Below, piece after piece: positions 40,974 to 49,920 of a DNA stretch of 64,000 bases; within the stretch, counting starts at the first letter, position 1, and each line of letters starts with the position of its first letter. Below the pieces are notes generated by a model. That model was not told the DNA's origin. It did no database searches and saw nothing but the letters and a program-made list of their open reading frames with translations. Where the stretch lies: positions 65,375-129,374 of the forward strand of contig NZ_VYKJ01000005.1 in NCBI RefSeq assembly GCF_008710095.1. Direction: 5' to 3'. The position numbers were made by a program, and so were the translations under genes. The DNA comes from Affinibrenneria salicis. Lineage in GTDB: Bacteria; Pseudomonadota; Gammaproteobacteria; Enterobacterales; Enterobacteriaceae.

Positions 40974-42464
40974 TTACAGGTCTGAAGGCGTCTGCTGCAG
41001 CGCGTTGCGCATGGCGCCGGCGATCGCTTCCGCCTGGGTGCCGACCACAATCTGCACGCTCTGCTGACTCAGGCGAATAACGCCGGCCGCGCCGAGCCGC
41101 CTGGCTTCCGCATCGTCAACCCGCGCGCTGTCTTTTACGGTTAAGCGCAGGCGGGTGATGCAGGCATCGATGCCGCTCAAGTTATCCGCTCCGCCCAACG
41201 CCTGCAAATACTGGCGCGCCAGCGTGGCGGTATCGCCGGCCGCGGACGGTCCGACCGGCTTGCCCGCGCTATTGTCGCTCGCCGCTTCGCGTCCCGGCGT
41301 AAGCAAATTGAAACGCATAATGGCGAAACGAAACACAATATAATACAGCACAAAGAATACCAGCCCTTGCGGGATCAGCATGTACCACCGCGTCGCCAGC
41401 GGGTTGCGCGACGACAGGACCAGATCCACCAGACCGGCGCTAAAGCCGAAACCGGCGATCCAATGCATGCTGGCGGCGATGAACACCGAGATTCCGGTCA
41501 GAATGGCGTGCAAAACATACAGCACCGGCGCCACAAACATAAAAGAAAACTCCAGCGGCTCCGTGATACCGGTAAAAAACGACGCGAAGCCCGCCGCCAG
41601 CATGATACCCGCGACCTTGCTTTTATTTTCCGGCCGCGCGCAGTGGTAAATCGCCAGCGCGGCGCCCGGTAAGCCGAACATCATGATCGGGAAAAAGCCG
41701 GCCTGGTAACGCCCGGTGACGCCAACAACCGCCTTGCCGCTCTCAATCGACTGCTGCCCGCCGAGAAACGCCGGAATATCGTTGATGCCGGCCACGTCAA
41801 ACCAGAATACCGAATTCAGCGCGTGATGCAGCCCGACCGGGATCAGCATACGATTAAAGAAAGCGTATACGCCGGCGCCCGCCGACTCCATATGCTGAAT
41901 CATTTCGCCGAACGCCACCAGCCCGTTGTATACCGGCGGCCAGATAAACATCATCACAAAAGCGACGAAAATCATCAGAAATGAGGTCAGGATCGGCACC
42001 AGACGGCGGCCGCTAAAGAACGACAGCGCCTTCGGCAGTTCAACCTGGCTGAAGCGGTTATACAGTTCGGCCGCAATAATACCGACCAGAATACCGACAA
42101 ACTGCGTCTTAATCTGTCCGAACGCCGCAGGAACCTGCTCAAGCGGGATCTGTTGAATCATAGCGACCGCCGCCGGCGAGCAGAGCGTGGTCAGAACCAG
42201 GAAACCGACAAAACCGGTCAGCGCCGCCGCCCCGTCTTTATCTTTCGACATGCCGTACGCCACGCCGATGGCAAACAGCACGCCCATATTCTCGATGATG
42301 GCCGCGCCGGATTTGATGAATAGCGCGGCCAGCGCATTCTGACTGCCCCATCCGGTCGGATCGATCCAGTAACCGACGCCCATCAGAATCGCGGCGGCGG
42401 GCAACGTGGCCACGGGGACCATCAGCGCGCGCCCTATCTTTTGCAGATAACCAAGTATTTTCAC
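40974..42464 (-). CDS. nagE: N-acetylglucosamine PTS permease IICB (NagE without IIA)
   Basis: Takes up and phosphorylates N-acetylglucosamine. The 496 residues contain the membrane IIC domain (about 1-385, with GLHHALNSVFWF and the EPLEFSFMF motif near 280) and the IIB domain (about 410-490) with the phosphorylated Cys in GIDACITRLRL. E. coli NagE has 648 residues because a IIA domain follows; here the gene stops after IIB and a terminator comes next, so the IIA step must be supplied in trans, most likely by Crr. Divergent from nagBACD with shared NagC/CRP sites. Confidence 0.95.
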   Translation of the reverse strand: MKILGYLQKIGRALMVPVATLPAAAILMGVGYWIDPTGWGSQNALAALFIKSGAAIIENMGVLFAIGVAYGMSKDKDGAAALTGFVGFLVLTTLCSPAAVAMIQQIPLEQVPAAFGQIKTQFVGILVGIIAAELYNRFSQVELPKALSFFSGRRLVPILTSFLMIFVAFVMMFIWPPVYNGLVAFGEMIQHMESAGAGVYAFFNRMLIPVGLHHALNSVFWFDVAGINDIPAFLGGQQSIESGKAVVGVTGRYQAGFFPIMMFGLPGAALAIYHCARPENKSKVAGIMLAAGFASFFTGITEPLEFSFMFVAPVLYVLHAILTGISVFIAASMHWIAGFGFSAGLVDLVLSSRNPLATRWYMLIPQGLVFFVLYYIVFRFAIMRFNLLTPGREAASDNSAGKPVGPSAAGDTATLARQYLQALGGADNLSGIDACITRLRLTVKDSARVDDAEARRLGAAGVIRLSQQSVQIVVGTQAEAIAGAMRNALQQTPSDL

Positions 42465-42564
42465 GTTTCCTCTCCTGCCTTGTCAGGGCGACACGCGCCG
42501 TCTCTGTGATCTGAAGCCACGCCCTCGTTAACCGGGATTGATGCGCCGTCAGGAATACAATAAA

Positions 42565-42585
42565 ATATTTTTCAACGCAAATTAA
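42565..42585. promoter_or_regulatory. NagC-like operator near nagE
   Basis: ATATTTTTCAACGCAAATTA is a T-rich/A-rich dyad of the NagC type (TTTTT, 6-base centre, AAATTA). It lies about 100 bp before nagE, and its centre is about 95 bp from the second operator, a spacing that suits the NagC DNA loop known between nagE and nagB in E. coli. Confidence 0.6.
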
Positions 42586-42597
42586 GCTACGATTTTT

Positions 42598-42613
42598 TGT
42601 GACTAAAGTCACC
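42598..42613. promoter_or_regulatory. CRP site between nagE and nagB
   Basis: TGTGA-CTAAAG-TCACC matches the CRP consensus TGTGA-N6-TCACA at nine of ten half-site positions. It lies between the two NagC-like operators, as in the E. coli nag control region where CRP activates both directions. Confidence 0.8.
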
Positions 42614-42658
42614 ACTAAAAGGCATATTCGTTACTTATACCTCGCTTGAAAACGCAAC

Positions 42659-42681
42659 TTATTTTATTTTGAAAAAAAATA
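42659..42681. promoter_or_regulatory. NagC-like operator near nagB
   Basis: TTATTTTATTTTG followed by an A-run and ATA forms a dyad of T-rich and A-rich arms, like the high-affinity NagC operator at nagB of E. coli. It is about 200 bp before the nagB start, on the nagB side of the CRP site. Confidence 0.65.
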
Positions 42682-42879
42682 GGGCACACTGTGTGCCGCA
42701 CCCGTTATTCAACCAGCGTCAGGAAACGCGTCGTGAGCGCGGCGGACCCAGAGCCGATGACACGCAACGGCGATTCGCGCGTCTGCCGCTTGAATTCGCG
42801 GGAACGAACCGGAGAAAAATCCGCCGGTCAGCAGCATACTAATTTCACCACTTCATCATTTTCGGCCCGGAGATCTGCC

Positions 42880-43680
42880 ATGAGACTGATACCGTTAACC
42901 ACGCCTCAGGAAGTCGGCAAATGGGCTGCGCGTTACATCGTGCAGAAAATAAAGGACTTTTGCCCGGACGCCGGCCGACCTTTCATTTTAGGGCTGCCGA
43001 CCGGCAGCTCGCCGCTGGAAGCCTATAAATGCCTGATTGAACAGCACCGCGCGGGCAACATAAGCTTTCGGCACGTGATCACCTTCAATATGGATGAATA
43101 CGTCGGCCTGCCGGTCGATCATCCCGAAAGTTATCACACCTTTATGCACCGTAATTTCTTCGACCATATCGATATTCCGCGCGAAAATATTAACCTGCTG
43201 GACGGCAACGCGGCCGATATCGACGCGGAGTGCCGACGCTACGAAAATAAGATCGCGTCGTACGGCAAGATCCATCTTTTTATGGGCGGCGTCGGCAACG
43301 ACGGCCATATCGCCTTCAATGAGCCGGCCTCCTCGCTCGCCTCGCGCACCCGGATCAAAACCCTGACGGAAGAGACCCGCGTGGCTAACTCGCGTTTTTT
43401 TGACGGCGACGTGAGCCTGGTGCCGAAATACGCCCTGACCGTCGGCGTGGGCACGCTGCTGGATGCGGAAGAAGTGATGATTCTGGTTTCCGGCCGCAAT
43501 AAAGCGCTGGCGCTGCAGGCCGCGGTGGAAGGCAACGTAAACCATATGTGGACCATCAGTTGTCTGCAGCTGCACGCCAAAGCCATCATGGTGTGCGACG
43601 AGCCTTCGACCATGGAGCTGAAAGTCAAAACCGTGAAATACTTCCGCGAACTGGAAGCGGAAAATATGAAAAACCTTTAA
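42880..43680 (+). CDS. nagB: Glucosamine-6-phosphate deaminase
   Basis: Converts glucosamine-6-phosphate to fructose-6-phosphate and ammonia; hexameric and activated by GlcNAc-6-phosphate. The ATG at 42880 ([15 protein letters not shown]) gives 266 residues, the E. coli length. The catalytic aspartate lies in NMDEYVGLP (near 71) and the catalytic His in [14 protein letters not shown] (near 143); [14 protein letters not shown] binds substrate phosphate. First gene of nagBACD. Confidence 0.98.
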   Translation: MRLIPLTTPQEVGKWAARYIVQKIKDFCPDAGRPFILGLPTGSSPLEAYKCLIEQHRAGNISFRHVITFNMDEYVGLPVDHPESYHTFMHRNFFDHIDIPRENINLLDGNAADIDAECRRYENKIASYGKIHLFMGGVGNDGHIAFNEPASSLASRTRIKTLTEETRVANSRFFDGDVSLVPKYALTVGVGTLLDAEEVMILVSGRNKALALQAAVEGNVNHMWTISCLQLHAKAIMVCDEPSTMELKVKTVKYFRELEAENMKNL

Positions 43681-43702
43681 CCTGTAAGTCCTGGAGCTAA
43701 CG

Positions 43703-44851
43703 ATGTATGCACTCACTCAGTGCCGGATCTATACCGGCCATCAGATTCTGGACAACCATGCCGTTATCATTGCCAATGGTCTGATTGACGCGATCTGCCC
43801 GCTCGCCAGCGTGCCGGCGGACATTGAACATCGATCGCTGAACAACGCGCTTCTTGCCCCCGGATTTATCGATCTGCAACTGAACGGTTGCGGCGGCGTA
43901 CAGTTCAACGACACGCCCGACGCGGTTTCGCTGCAGACGCTGGACACTATGCAGCGCGCGAATCTCCAGTCGGGCTGCACCAGTTTCCTGCCGACGCTGA
44001 TCACCTGCGGCGACGAACTGCTCAAGCAGGGCGTGGCGGTGATGCGCGCCTGGCTGGATCAGCACCAGCATCAGGCGCTCGGCCTGCATCTGGAAGGCCC
44101 CTGGCTGAACGAGATGAAAAAAGGCACCCACAATCCGGCCTTTATCCGTAGCCCCTCGCCGGAAATGGTCGATTTTCTATGCCAGAACGCCGACGTCATC
44201 AGCCAAATCACGCTGGCGCCGGAGAAGGTGGAGGCGGCCGTGATCCGTCGGCTCGTCGCGGCCGGCATCGTGGTGTCCGCCGGTCACTCGGCCGCCAGTT
44301 GGGAAGAAGCAAAAGCCGGTTTCGCGGCGGGGATCCGTCTGGCGACGCACCTGTTTAACGCCATGCCGTATATCGCCGGCCGGGAACCCGGGCTGGTCGG
44401 CGCTATTTTTGACGCGCCGGAAGTGTATTGCGGCATCATCGCCGACGGGATGCACGTCAGCTGGGCCAATATCCGCAACGCCAAACGCATCAAGGGCGAT
44501 AAGCTGGTGTTGGTGACCGACGCGACCGCGCCCGCAGGCGCCAATATTGATCGATTCATTTTTGCCGGCAAAACCATATACTATCGCAACGGCAAGTGCG
44601 TCGACGAGCACGGTACCCTGAGCGGCTCCTCCATCACCATGATGGAAGCCATCCGCAACAGCGTGGAGTTTGCCGGCATTGCGCTGGATGAAGCGCTGCG
44701 TATGGCGACGCTGTACCCGGCTCAGGCCATCGGCGTGGATAAACAGCTGGGCAGCATCGAAACCGGCAAAGTGGCGAACCTGGCGGTCTTCGATCGCGAT
44801 TATCAGGTTCTCCGTACCTTCGTTAACGGCAGCGAAGCATTTACTAAGTGA
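43703..44851 (+). CDS. nagA: N-acetylglucosamine-6-phosphate deacetylase
   Basis: Removes acetate from GlcNAc-6-phosphate, the product of NagE uptake and of MurQ. The 382-residue metalloenzyme has the metal-binding Glu in [10 protein letters not shown] (near 131), His ligands in SAGHSAAS (near 195) and ATHLFNAM (near 216), and the catalytic Asp in [10 protein letters not shown] (near 273). The N-terminal motif [13 protein letters not shown] is present. It lies 22 bp after nagB. Confidence 0.98.
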   Translation: MYALTQCRIYTGHQILDNHAVIIANGLIDAICPLASVPADIEHRSLNNALLAPGFIDLQLNGCGGVQFNDTPDAVSLQTLDTMQRANLQSGCTSFLPTLITCGDELLKQGVAVMRAWLDQHQHQALGLHLEGPWLNEMKKGTHNPAFIRSPSPEMVDFLCQNADVISQITLAPEKVEAAVIRRLVAAGIVVSAGHSAASWEEAKAGFAAGIRLATHLFNAMPYIAGREPGLVGAIFDAPEVYCGIIADGMHVSWANIRNAKRIKGDKLVLVTDATAPAGANIDRFIFAGKTIYYRNGKCVDEHGTLSGSSITMMEAIRNSVEFAGIALDEALRMATLYPAQAIGVDKQLGSIETGKVANLAVFDRDYQVLRTFVNGSEAFTK

Positions 44852-44860
44852 GTAGGCTCA

Positions 44861-46081
44861 ATGGCGACAGGCGGGCAGGCGCAGATAGGCAACGTTGATC
44901 TGGTAAAACAACTGAACAGCGCCGCCGTCTATCGGCTTATCGATCAGCACGGCCCGATCTCCCGCATTCAAATTGCCGAACAGAGCCAGCTGGCGCCCGC
45001 CAGCGTCACCAAAATTACGCGCCAGCTGCTGGAACGCGGGCTGATCAAAGAAGTCGATCAGCAAGCCTCAACCGGCGGCCGGCGCGCCATCTCCATCGTC
45101 ACCGAATCCCACCCGTTTCACACCGTCGCCGTACGTTTGGGGCGCGATGACGCCACTATTGCGCTGTATAATCTGCAGGGCGAATCGCTGGTCGAAGAGC
45201 ATACCGAACTGGTCGAAAAGACCCGCCAGGCGCTGGAGGCGGCGCTGTTCAATTTGATCAGCCGCTTTATGCGCCATCAGCGTCAGCGGCTGCGCGAAGT
45301 CATCGCTATTTCCGTCGTGGTGCCGGGTCTGGTCGATCCGCTGACCGGCGTGGTACGCTATATGCCGCACATCAGCGTGGACGACTGGCCGCTGGTCGAC
45401 GCCCTGCGGCGCCATTTCAGTCTGCCCAGCTTTGTTGGGCATGACATTCGCAGCCTGGCGCTGGCCGAACACTATTTCGGCGCCACGCACGACTGTCAGG
45501 ACTCGATCCTGGTCCGCGTCCACCGCGGCGTCGGCGCCGGTATTATGGTCAACGGCCAGATATTTCTCGGCGGCAACGGCAACGTGGGCGAGATTGGCCA
45601 CATTCAGATCGATCCTTTGGGCGAACGCTGCCACTGCGGTAATTTCGGCTGCCTGGAAACCGTCGTTTCAAATGCGGCGCTGGAACAAAGGGTGAGTCAC
45701 CTGCTGCTGCAGGGATATCCCAGCAAGATCAAGCCTGACGGCGTGCGAATCAGCACGGTCTGCAAGGCGGCGAACCGCGGCGACGAGCTGGCGAGCGAAG
45801 TCATTACCCAGGCCGGGCACCATCTCGGCAAGGCGCTGGCCATCGCCATTAATTTGTTTAATCCACAGAAAGTGGTGGTATCCGGTGAAATCGCCGAGGC
45901 GGAAAGGCTGTTGCTGCCGGCGATTCAACGCTGTATTAACCGGCAGGTGCTGAAAGAATTCAGGGAAAACCTGCCGATCGTGGTCTCCGGCCTGAATCAT
46001 CTCTCGGCGATCGGCGCCTTTGCGCTGGTGAAGCGCGCCATGCTCAACGGCGTACTGCTGCAGCAGTTGCTGGAAGATTAG
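44861..46081 (+). CDS. nagC: N-acetylglucosamine regulon repressor NagC
   Basis: ROK-family repressor of the nag genes, relieved by GlcNAc-6-phosphate. The 406-residue protein has an N-terminal winged helix (about 10-70, ISRIQIAEQSQLAPASVTKITRQLL), a ROK sugar-kinase-like core with HRGVGAGIMVNGQIFLGGNG and the ROK zinc motif CHCGNFGCLE near 260. It starts 9 bp after nagA and is probably cotranscribed. Its likely operators are at 42565-42585 and 42659-42681. Confidence 0.97.
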   Translation: MATGGQAQIGNVDLVKQLNSAAVYRLIDQHGPISRIQIAEQSQLAPASVTKITRQLLERGLIKEVDQQASTGGRRAISIVTESHPFHTVAVRLGRDDATIALYNLQGESLVEEHTELVEKTRQALEAALFNLISRFMRHQRQRLREVIAISVVVPGLVDPLTGVVRYMPHISVDDWPLVDALRRHFSLPSFVGHDIRSLALAEHYFGATHDCQDSILVRVHRGVGAGIMVNGQIFLGGNGNVGEIGHIQIDPLGERCHCGNFGCLETVVSNAALEQRVSHLLLQGYPSKIKPDGVRISTVCKAANRGDELASEVITQAGHHLGKALAIAINLFNPQKVVVSGEIAEAERLLLPAIQRCINRQVLKEFRENLPIVVSGLNHLSAIGAFALVKRAMLNGVLLQQLLED

Positions 46082-46158
46082 CCCGCGCCAGACCGGCGCC
46101 GCTGCACGCCGGCAGTCCATCATCCCATTTTCGATTACAGGCAACGACGAAAGAAATA

Positions 46159-46911
46159 ATGGCAATTAACAACATTATCTGTGATATCGACGGCGTGTTA
46201 ATGCACGACAACAGCGCCGTTCCCGGAGCGGACGTTTTTCTGACCGGCATTATGGAAAAAGAGCTGCCGCTGGTCATCCTGACCAACTATCCGTCCCAGA
46301 CCGCGCAGGATCTGCAAAATCGCTTTTCCGCCGCCGGCCTCAGCGTGCCGGAATCCGCATTTTATACTTCCGCGATGGCCACGGCGGACTTTCTGCGCCG
46401 TCAGGAGGGTAAAAAAGCCTACGTGATTGGCGAAGGCGCCCTGATCCACGAACTCTACAAGGCCGGCTTCACCATTACCGATATCAACCCCGATTTCGTC
46501 ATCGTCGGAGAAACCCGCTCCTATAACTGGGATATGATGCATAAAGCCGCCTGGTTCATTACCAACGGCGCGCGCTTTATCGCGACCAACCCCGACACGC
46601 ACGGACGCGGCTATACCCCGGCCTGCGGCGCGCTGTGCGCCGGTATCGAGAAAATCTCCGGCCGGCGGCCGTTTTATGTCGGCAAGCCCAGCCCCTGGAT
46701 TATCCGCGCCGCGCTGAACAAAATGCAGGCGCATTCGGAAGAAACCGTGATTGTCGGCGACAATCTGCGCACCGACATTTTGGCCGGTTTTCAGGCCGGT
46801 CTGGATACGGTTCTGGTGCTGTCGGGCGTTTCGACGCTGCAGGACGTCGATGCTCAGCCCTTCCGCCCGACATGGGTCTTTCCCTCGGTGGCGGAAATCA
46901 ACCTGTTCTGA
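46159..46911 (+). CDS. nagD: HAD-IIA nucleotide/sugar phosphatase NagD
   Basis: Haloacid-dehalogenase-type phosphatase with broad activity including UMP/GMP in E. coli; its link to amino-sugar use is unclear. The 250-residue product has the nucleophile motif ICDIDGVLMHD (Asp near 9 and 11), the second motif ILTNYPSQT (near 42), the IIA cap, and the final metal motif VGDNLRTDILAGFQAGLDTVLVL. The gap after nagC is 77 bp, still consistent with the operon. Confidence 0.96.
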   Translation: MAINNIICDIDGVLMHDNSAVPGADVFLTGIMEKELPLVILTNYPSQTAQDLQNRFSAAGLSVPESAFYTSAMATADFLRRQEGKKAYVIGEGALIHELYKAGFTITDINPDFVIVGETRSYNWDMMHKAAWFITNGARFIATNPDTHGRGYTPACGALCAGIEKISGRRPFYVGKPSPWIIRAALNKMQAHSEETVIVGDNLRTDILAGFQAGLDTVLVLSGVSTLQDVDAQPFRPTWVFPSVAEINLF

Positions 46912-47172
46912 TCTGAGGCAGCCATCGCCTCATTTTTGTGCATCGTGACGCCATCAGGTGCAAATCGCCGCCGGAAGGCTATTATGAGATCGTTAAATAT
47001 GCGGCCATCATTCATGCCTGTATTGAATTATCATCATTTAAAACGCACAAAAATTATCGATTTCACATCGACACCGCTTTTTGTATTGAACAATATTGAA
47101 TTACATAGCCAGTTTGGTGCTAAATCATTGTCAACGACGCAATAGCAAGGTTAACAAGTCAAGGGAGTTTAT

Positions 47173-48837
47173 ATGTGTTCTATTTTCGGTGTGCTCGATA
47201 TCAAAACCGATCCGAGCGAATTACGTAAAAAGGCGCTGGAACTGTCGCGCCTGATGCGCCACCGCGGTCCGGACTGGTCCGGGGTATTCGCCTGCGATAA
47301 ATCCATTCTGGCGCATGAACGTTTATCCATTGTTGACGTGAACACCGGCGCGCAGCCGCTTTACAACGAAGCGCGCACCCATGTCCTGGCGGTTAACGGC
47401 GAAATCTACAACCACCAGGCGCTGCGCCAGGAACTGAGCGATCGCTACCAGTTCCAGACCGGTTCCGACTGTGAAGTCATCCTGGCGCTGTATCAGGAAA
47501 AAGGCCCGGCGTTTCTTGACGATCTGCGCGGTATGTTCGCCTTCATCCTGTACGATACCGAAAAAGATGCGTACCTGATCGGCCGCGACCATCTGGGCAT
47601 CATCCCGCTGTATATGGGCTATGACGAACACGGCAACTTCTATGTCGCTTCCGAGATGAAAGCGCTGGTGCCGGTTTGCCGCACCATCAAAGAATTCCCG
47701 GCCGGCAGCTATCTGTGGAGCCAGGACGGAGAAGTACGCGAATACTATCAGCGCGACTGGTTTGATTACGACAGCGTCAAAGACAACGAGACCGATGCCA
47801 ACGCCCTGCGCGAAGCGCTGGAAGAGTCGGTGAAAAGCCATCTGATGTCCGACGTGCCCTATGGCGTGCTGCTGTCCGGCGGTCTGGATTCCTCGATCAT
47901 CTCCGCCGTCACCAAAAAATATGCCGCCCGCCGCGTGGAAGACGAAGAACGCAGCGAAGCCTGGTGGCCGCAACTGCACTCTTTCGCCGTCGGCCTGAAA
48001 GGCGCGCCGGATCTGAAAGCCGCGCAGGAAGTGGCTAACCATCTGGGCACCGTCCATCACGAAATCAACTTTACCGTGCAGGAAGGTCTGGATGCGATTC
48101 GCGATGTGATTTATCACATTGAAACCTATGACGTGACCACCATTCGCGCCTCTACTCCGATGTACCTGATGTCGCGTAAAATCAAAGCGATGGGTATTAA
48201 AATGGTGCTTTCCGGCGAAGGCGCCGATGAAGTATTCGGCGGCTATCTCTATTTCCACAAAGCGCCGAACGCCAAAGAGTTCCATGAAGAAACCGTGCGT
48301 AAGCTGCTGGCCCTGCATCAGTATGATTGCGCGCGCGCCAACAAAGCGATGTCCGCCTGGGGCGTGGAAGCGCGCGTACCGTTCCTGGATAAAAAATTCC
48401 TCGATGTGGCGATGCGCATCAACCCGAAAGACAAGATGTGCGGCAACGGCAAGATGGAAAAACACATTCTGCGCGAATGTTTTGAATCCTACCTGCCGGC
48501 CAGCGTCGCATGGCGCCAGAAAGAGCAGTTCTCCGACGGCGTGGGCTACAGCTGGATTGACTCGCTGAAAGAGGTCGCCGCGCAGCAGATCAGCGATCAG
48601 CAGATGGAAACCGCGCACTTCCGTTTCCCGTACAACACGCCGACCTCCAAAGAAGGCTACCTGTACCGCGAAATTTTCGAAGAGCTGTTTCCGGTGCCGA
48701 GCGCGGCCGAATGCGTGCCTGGCGGTCCGTCCGTGGCCTGCTCCTCGGCAAAAGCGATCGAGTGGGACGAATCGTTTAAAAAGATGGACGATCCTTCAGG
48801 CCGCGCGGTCGGTGTCCATCAGGATGCCTATAAATAA
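47173..48837 (+). CDS. asnB: Asparagine synthetase B (glutamine-hydrolysing)
   Basis: Makes asparagine from aspartate using glutamine nitrogen and ATP. The 554-residue protein equals the E. coli length. Cys2 (MCSIFGV) is the glutaminase nucleophile after Met removal; RHRGPDWSG, LAVNGEIYNH and GSDCEVI line that site. The synthetase domain has the PP-loop LLSGGLDSSI near 232 and GEGADEVFGGY near 350. AAGGGAG stands 8 bases before the ATG. It is transcribed alone and ends at a terminator. Confidence 0.98.
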   Translation: MCSIFGVLDIKTDPSELRKKALELSRLMRHRGPDWSGVFACDKSILAHERLSIVDVNTGAQPLYNEARTHVLAVNGEIYNHQALRQELSDRYQFQTGSDCEVILALYQEKGPAFLDDLRGMFAFILYDTEKDAYLIGRDHLGIIPLYMGYDEHGNFYVASEMKALVPVCRTIKEFPAGSYLWSQDGEVREYYQRDWFDYDSVKDNETDANALREALEESVKSHLMSDVPYGVLLSGGLDSSIISAVTKKYAARRVEDEERSEAWWPQLHSFAVGLKGAPDLKAAQEVANHLGTVHHEINFTVQEGLDAIRDVIYHIETYDVTTIRASTPMYLMSRKIKAMGIKMVLSGEGADEVFGGYLYFHKAPNAKEFHEETVRKLLALHQYDCARANKAMSAWGVEARVPFLDKKFLDVAMRINPKDKMCGNGKMEKHILRECFESYLPASVAWRQKEQFSDGVGYSWIDSLKEVAAQQISDQQMETAHFRFPYNTPTSKEGYLYREIFEELFPVPSAAECVPGGPSVACSSAKAIEWDESFKKMDDPSGRAVGVHQDAYK

Positions 48838-48859
48838 ACGCCAGATCGCATCACCGTCA

Positions 48860-48883
48860 ACGGGCCTTAACGGCCCGTTTTTG
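48860..48883 (+). terminator. Rho-independent terminator of asnB
   Basis: ACGGGCC (48860-48866) pairs with GGCCCGT (48872-48878) around a 5-base loop, followed by TTTTTG. It stands 23 bp after the asnB stop. Confidence 0.9.
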
Positions 48884-48987
48884 TTATTAAAGATGTGCAT
48901 TTTTACCGGTTTTTGCCGATTTTCTCGCCAGACTGTTCATAAGCCAGACAAACGGCATCGCGCAGGCCGGTTTCGGCAAAAAATATG

Positions 48988-49016
48988 TTGACGCAACAAG
49001 GTCAACTCCGCATAAT
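48988..49016 (+). promoter_or_regulatory. Promoter of the tRNA cluster
   Basis: TTGACG (48988-48993) and CATAAT (49011-49016) are spaced 17 bases, and the -10 is followed by the GC-rich discriminator GCGCCCCGC typical of stringently controlled stable-RNA promoters. The first tRNA starts 39 bp downstream. Confidence 0.85.
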
Positions 49017-49054
49017 GCGCCCCGCAACGCCGATGAAGGTGACGCGGAAAAGAT

Positions 49055-49131
49055 GGCTACGTAGCTCAGCTGGTTAGAGCACAGCACTCATAATGCTGGG
49101 GTCACAGGTTCGATTCCCGTCGTAGCCACCA
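49055..49131 (+). tRNA. metT: tRNA-Met (CAU), elongator type
   Basis: A 77-base cloverleaf with encoded CCA: acceptor GGCTACG/CGTAGCC, D-loop CTCAGCTGGTTAGAGC, anticodon CAT in CTCATAA and T-loop GGTTCGATTCC. The base-paired first acceptor position marks an elongator and not an initiator tRNA. First gene of the cluster. Confidence 0.97.
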
Positions 49132-49139
49132 TCTTTTTT

Positions 49140-49224
49140 GCGGGAGTGGCGAAATTGGTAGACGCACCAGATTTAGGTTCTGGCGCCGCAAGGTGTGCGA
49201 GTTCAAGTCTCGCCTCCCGCACCA
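49140..49224 (+). tRNA. leuW: tRNA-Leu (UAG)
   Basis: An 85-base class II tRNA with a long variable arm: acceptor GCGGGAG/CTCCCGC, anticodon TAG in TTTAGGT, variable arm GGCGCCGCAAGGTGT and encoded CCA. It starts 8 bases after the first tRNA-Met. Confidence 0.97.
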
Positions 49225-49248
49225 TACCAGCATCGGTTAAAGAAGTTT

Positions 49249-49323
49249 TGGGGTATCGCCAAGCGGTAAGGCACTGGGTTTTGATCCCAGCATTCCCAGG
49301 TTCGAATCCTGGTACCCCAGCCA
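49249..49323 (+). tRNA. glnU: tRNA-Gln (UUG)
   Basis: A 75-base tRNA with acceptor TGGGGTA/TACCCCA, anticodon TTG in TTTTGAT, T-loop GGTTCGAATCC and encoded CCA. It differs from the two CUG genes mainly in the anticodon arm (CTGGG stem rather than CCGGA). Confidence 0.97.
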
Positions 49324-49351
49324 GTTTTTAGTTGCAGATAAACCGATTTAT

Positions 49352-49426
49352 TGGGGTATCGCCAAGCGGTAAGGCACCGGATTCTGATTCCGGCATTCCG
49401 AGGTTCGAATCCTCGTACCCCAGCCA
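49352..49426 (+). tRNA. tRNA-Gln (CUG), copy 1
   Basis: A 75-base tRNA with anticodon CTG in TTCTGAT, acceptor TGGGGTA/TACCCCA and encoded CCA. It is identical to the copy at 49539-49613. Confidence 0.97.
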
Positions 49427-49456
49427 GACATTTAAAATGTAAAAGCAGTACAATTT

Positions 49457-49533
49457 GGCTACGTAGCTCAGCTGGTTAGAGCACAGCACTCATAATGCTG
49501 GGGTCACAGGTTCGATTCCCGTCGTAGCCACCA
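49457..49533 (+). tRNA. metU: tRNA-Met (CAU), second identical copy
   Basis: All 77 bases equal the copy at 49055-49131. In E. coli the same locus carries metT and metU in these relative positions. Confidence 0.97.
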
Positions 49534-49538
49534 CCTTT

Positions 49539-49613
49539 TGGGGTATCGCCAAGCGGTAAGGCACCGGATTCTGATTCCGGCATTCCGAGGTTCGAATCCT
49601 CGTACCCCAGCCA
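49539..49613 (+). tRNA. tRNA-Gln (CUG), copy 2
   Basis: A 75-base tRNA with anticodon CTG, identical to copy 1. Last gene of the cluster, 5 bases after tRNA-Met copy 2. E. coli has one more Gln gene at this end (glnX), which is missing here. Confidence 0.97.
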
Positions 49614-49639
49614 AACAAAGCTGTTAACGCAGCTCGTTC

Positions 49640-49674
49640 CGGGGCGACAGTCGCAAGACGTCGCCCCGTTTTTT
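49640..49674 (+). terminator. Terminator of the tRNA cluster
   Basis: CGGGGCGAC (49640-49648) pairs with GTCGCCCCG (49660-49668), followed by TTTTTTC. It closes the tRNA operon 27 bp after the last tRNA. Confidence 0.92.
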
Positions 49675-49920
49675 CATTCCGCCGCCGTCTCTCTCACCCG
49701 CGGCCGGCCATCTGTCAATGTACGGCGCTCCCCGGCCGGCAGCATCACACGCCCGATATTATCGCCGTTCCCGGCTTACCAACGGATGACAGCCAGATGA
49801 AAACCACGGTCAGCAGCGAAAAAACGGCGGCGCCGGTTAACCGGGACGAGGAAGCGGTTTCCCCCTATCCCCGGCTATCAGGCTTAAACAGCCGGCATCC
49901 GACGGCCGCCGCGTTAATAT
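49675..49920. other. Spacer between tRNA terminator and the lprI-like gene
   Basis: No recognisable gene. An ATG at 49797 opens a 54-codon plus-strand frame (MKTTVSSEKTAAPVNRDEEA...) that runs into the antisense of the next gene; it has no good ribosome-binding site or known relatives that I can name and may be a decayed 5' fragment. No attachment-site repeat of a tRNA 3' end was found by eye. Confidence 0.4.

Larger units (their letters stand above)
42465..42879. other. 415-bp nagE-nagB divergent control region
   Basis: Contains two NagC-like operators and a CRP site given below. The frame open from 42691 into nagB is not coding: family similarity starts only at 42880. The region from 42700 to 42870 should be the nagB leader. 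Confidence 0.7.

Noticed and set aside
46936..47145. 69-codon ORF between nagD and asnB
   Set aside because: No similarity and it covers the expected asnB promoter; codon use is unlike the neighbours.
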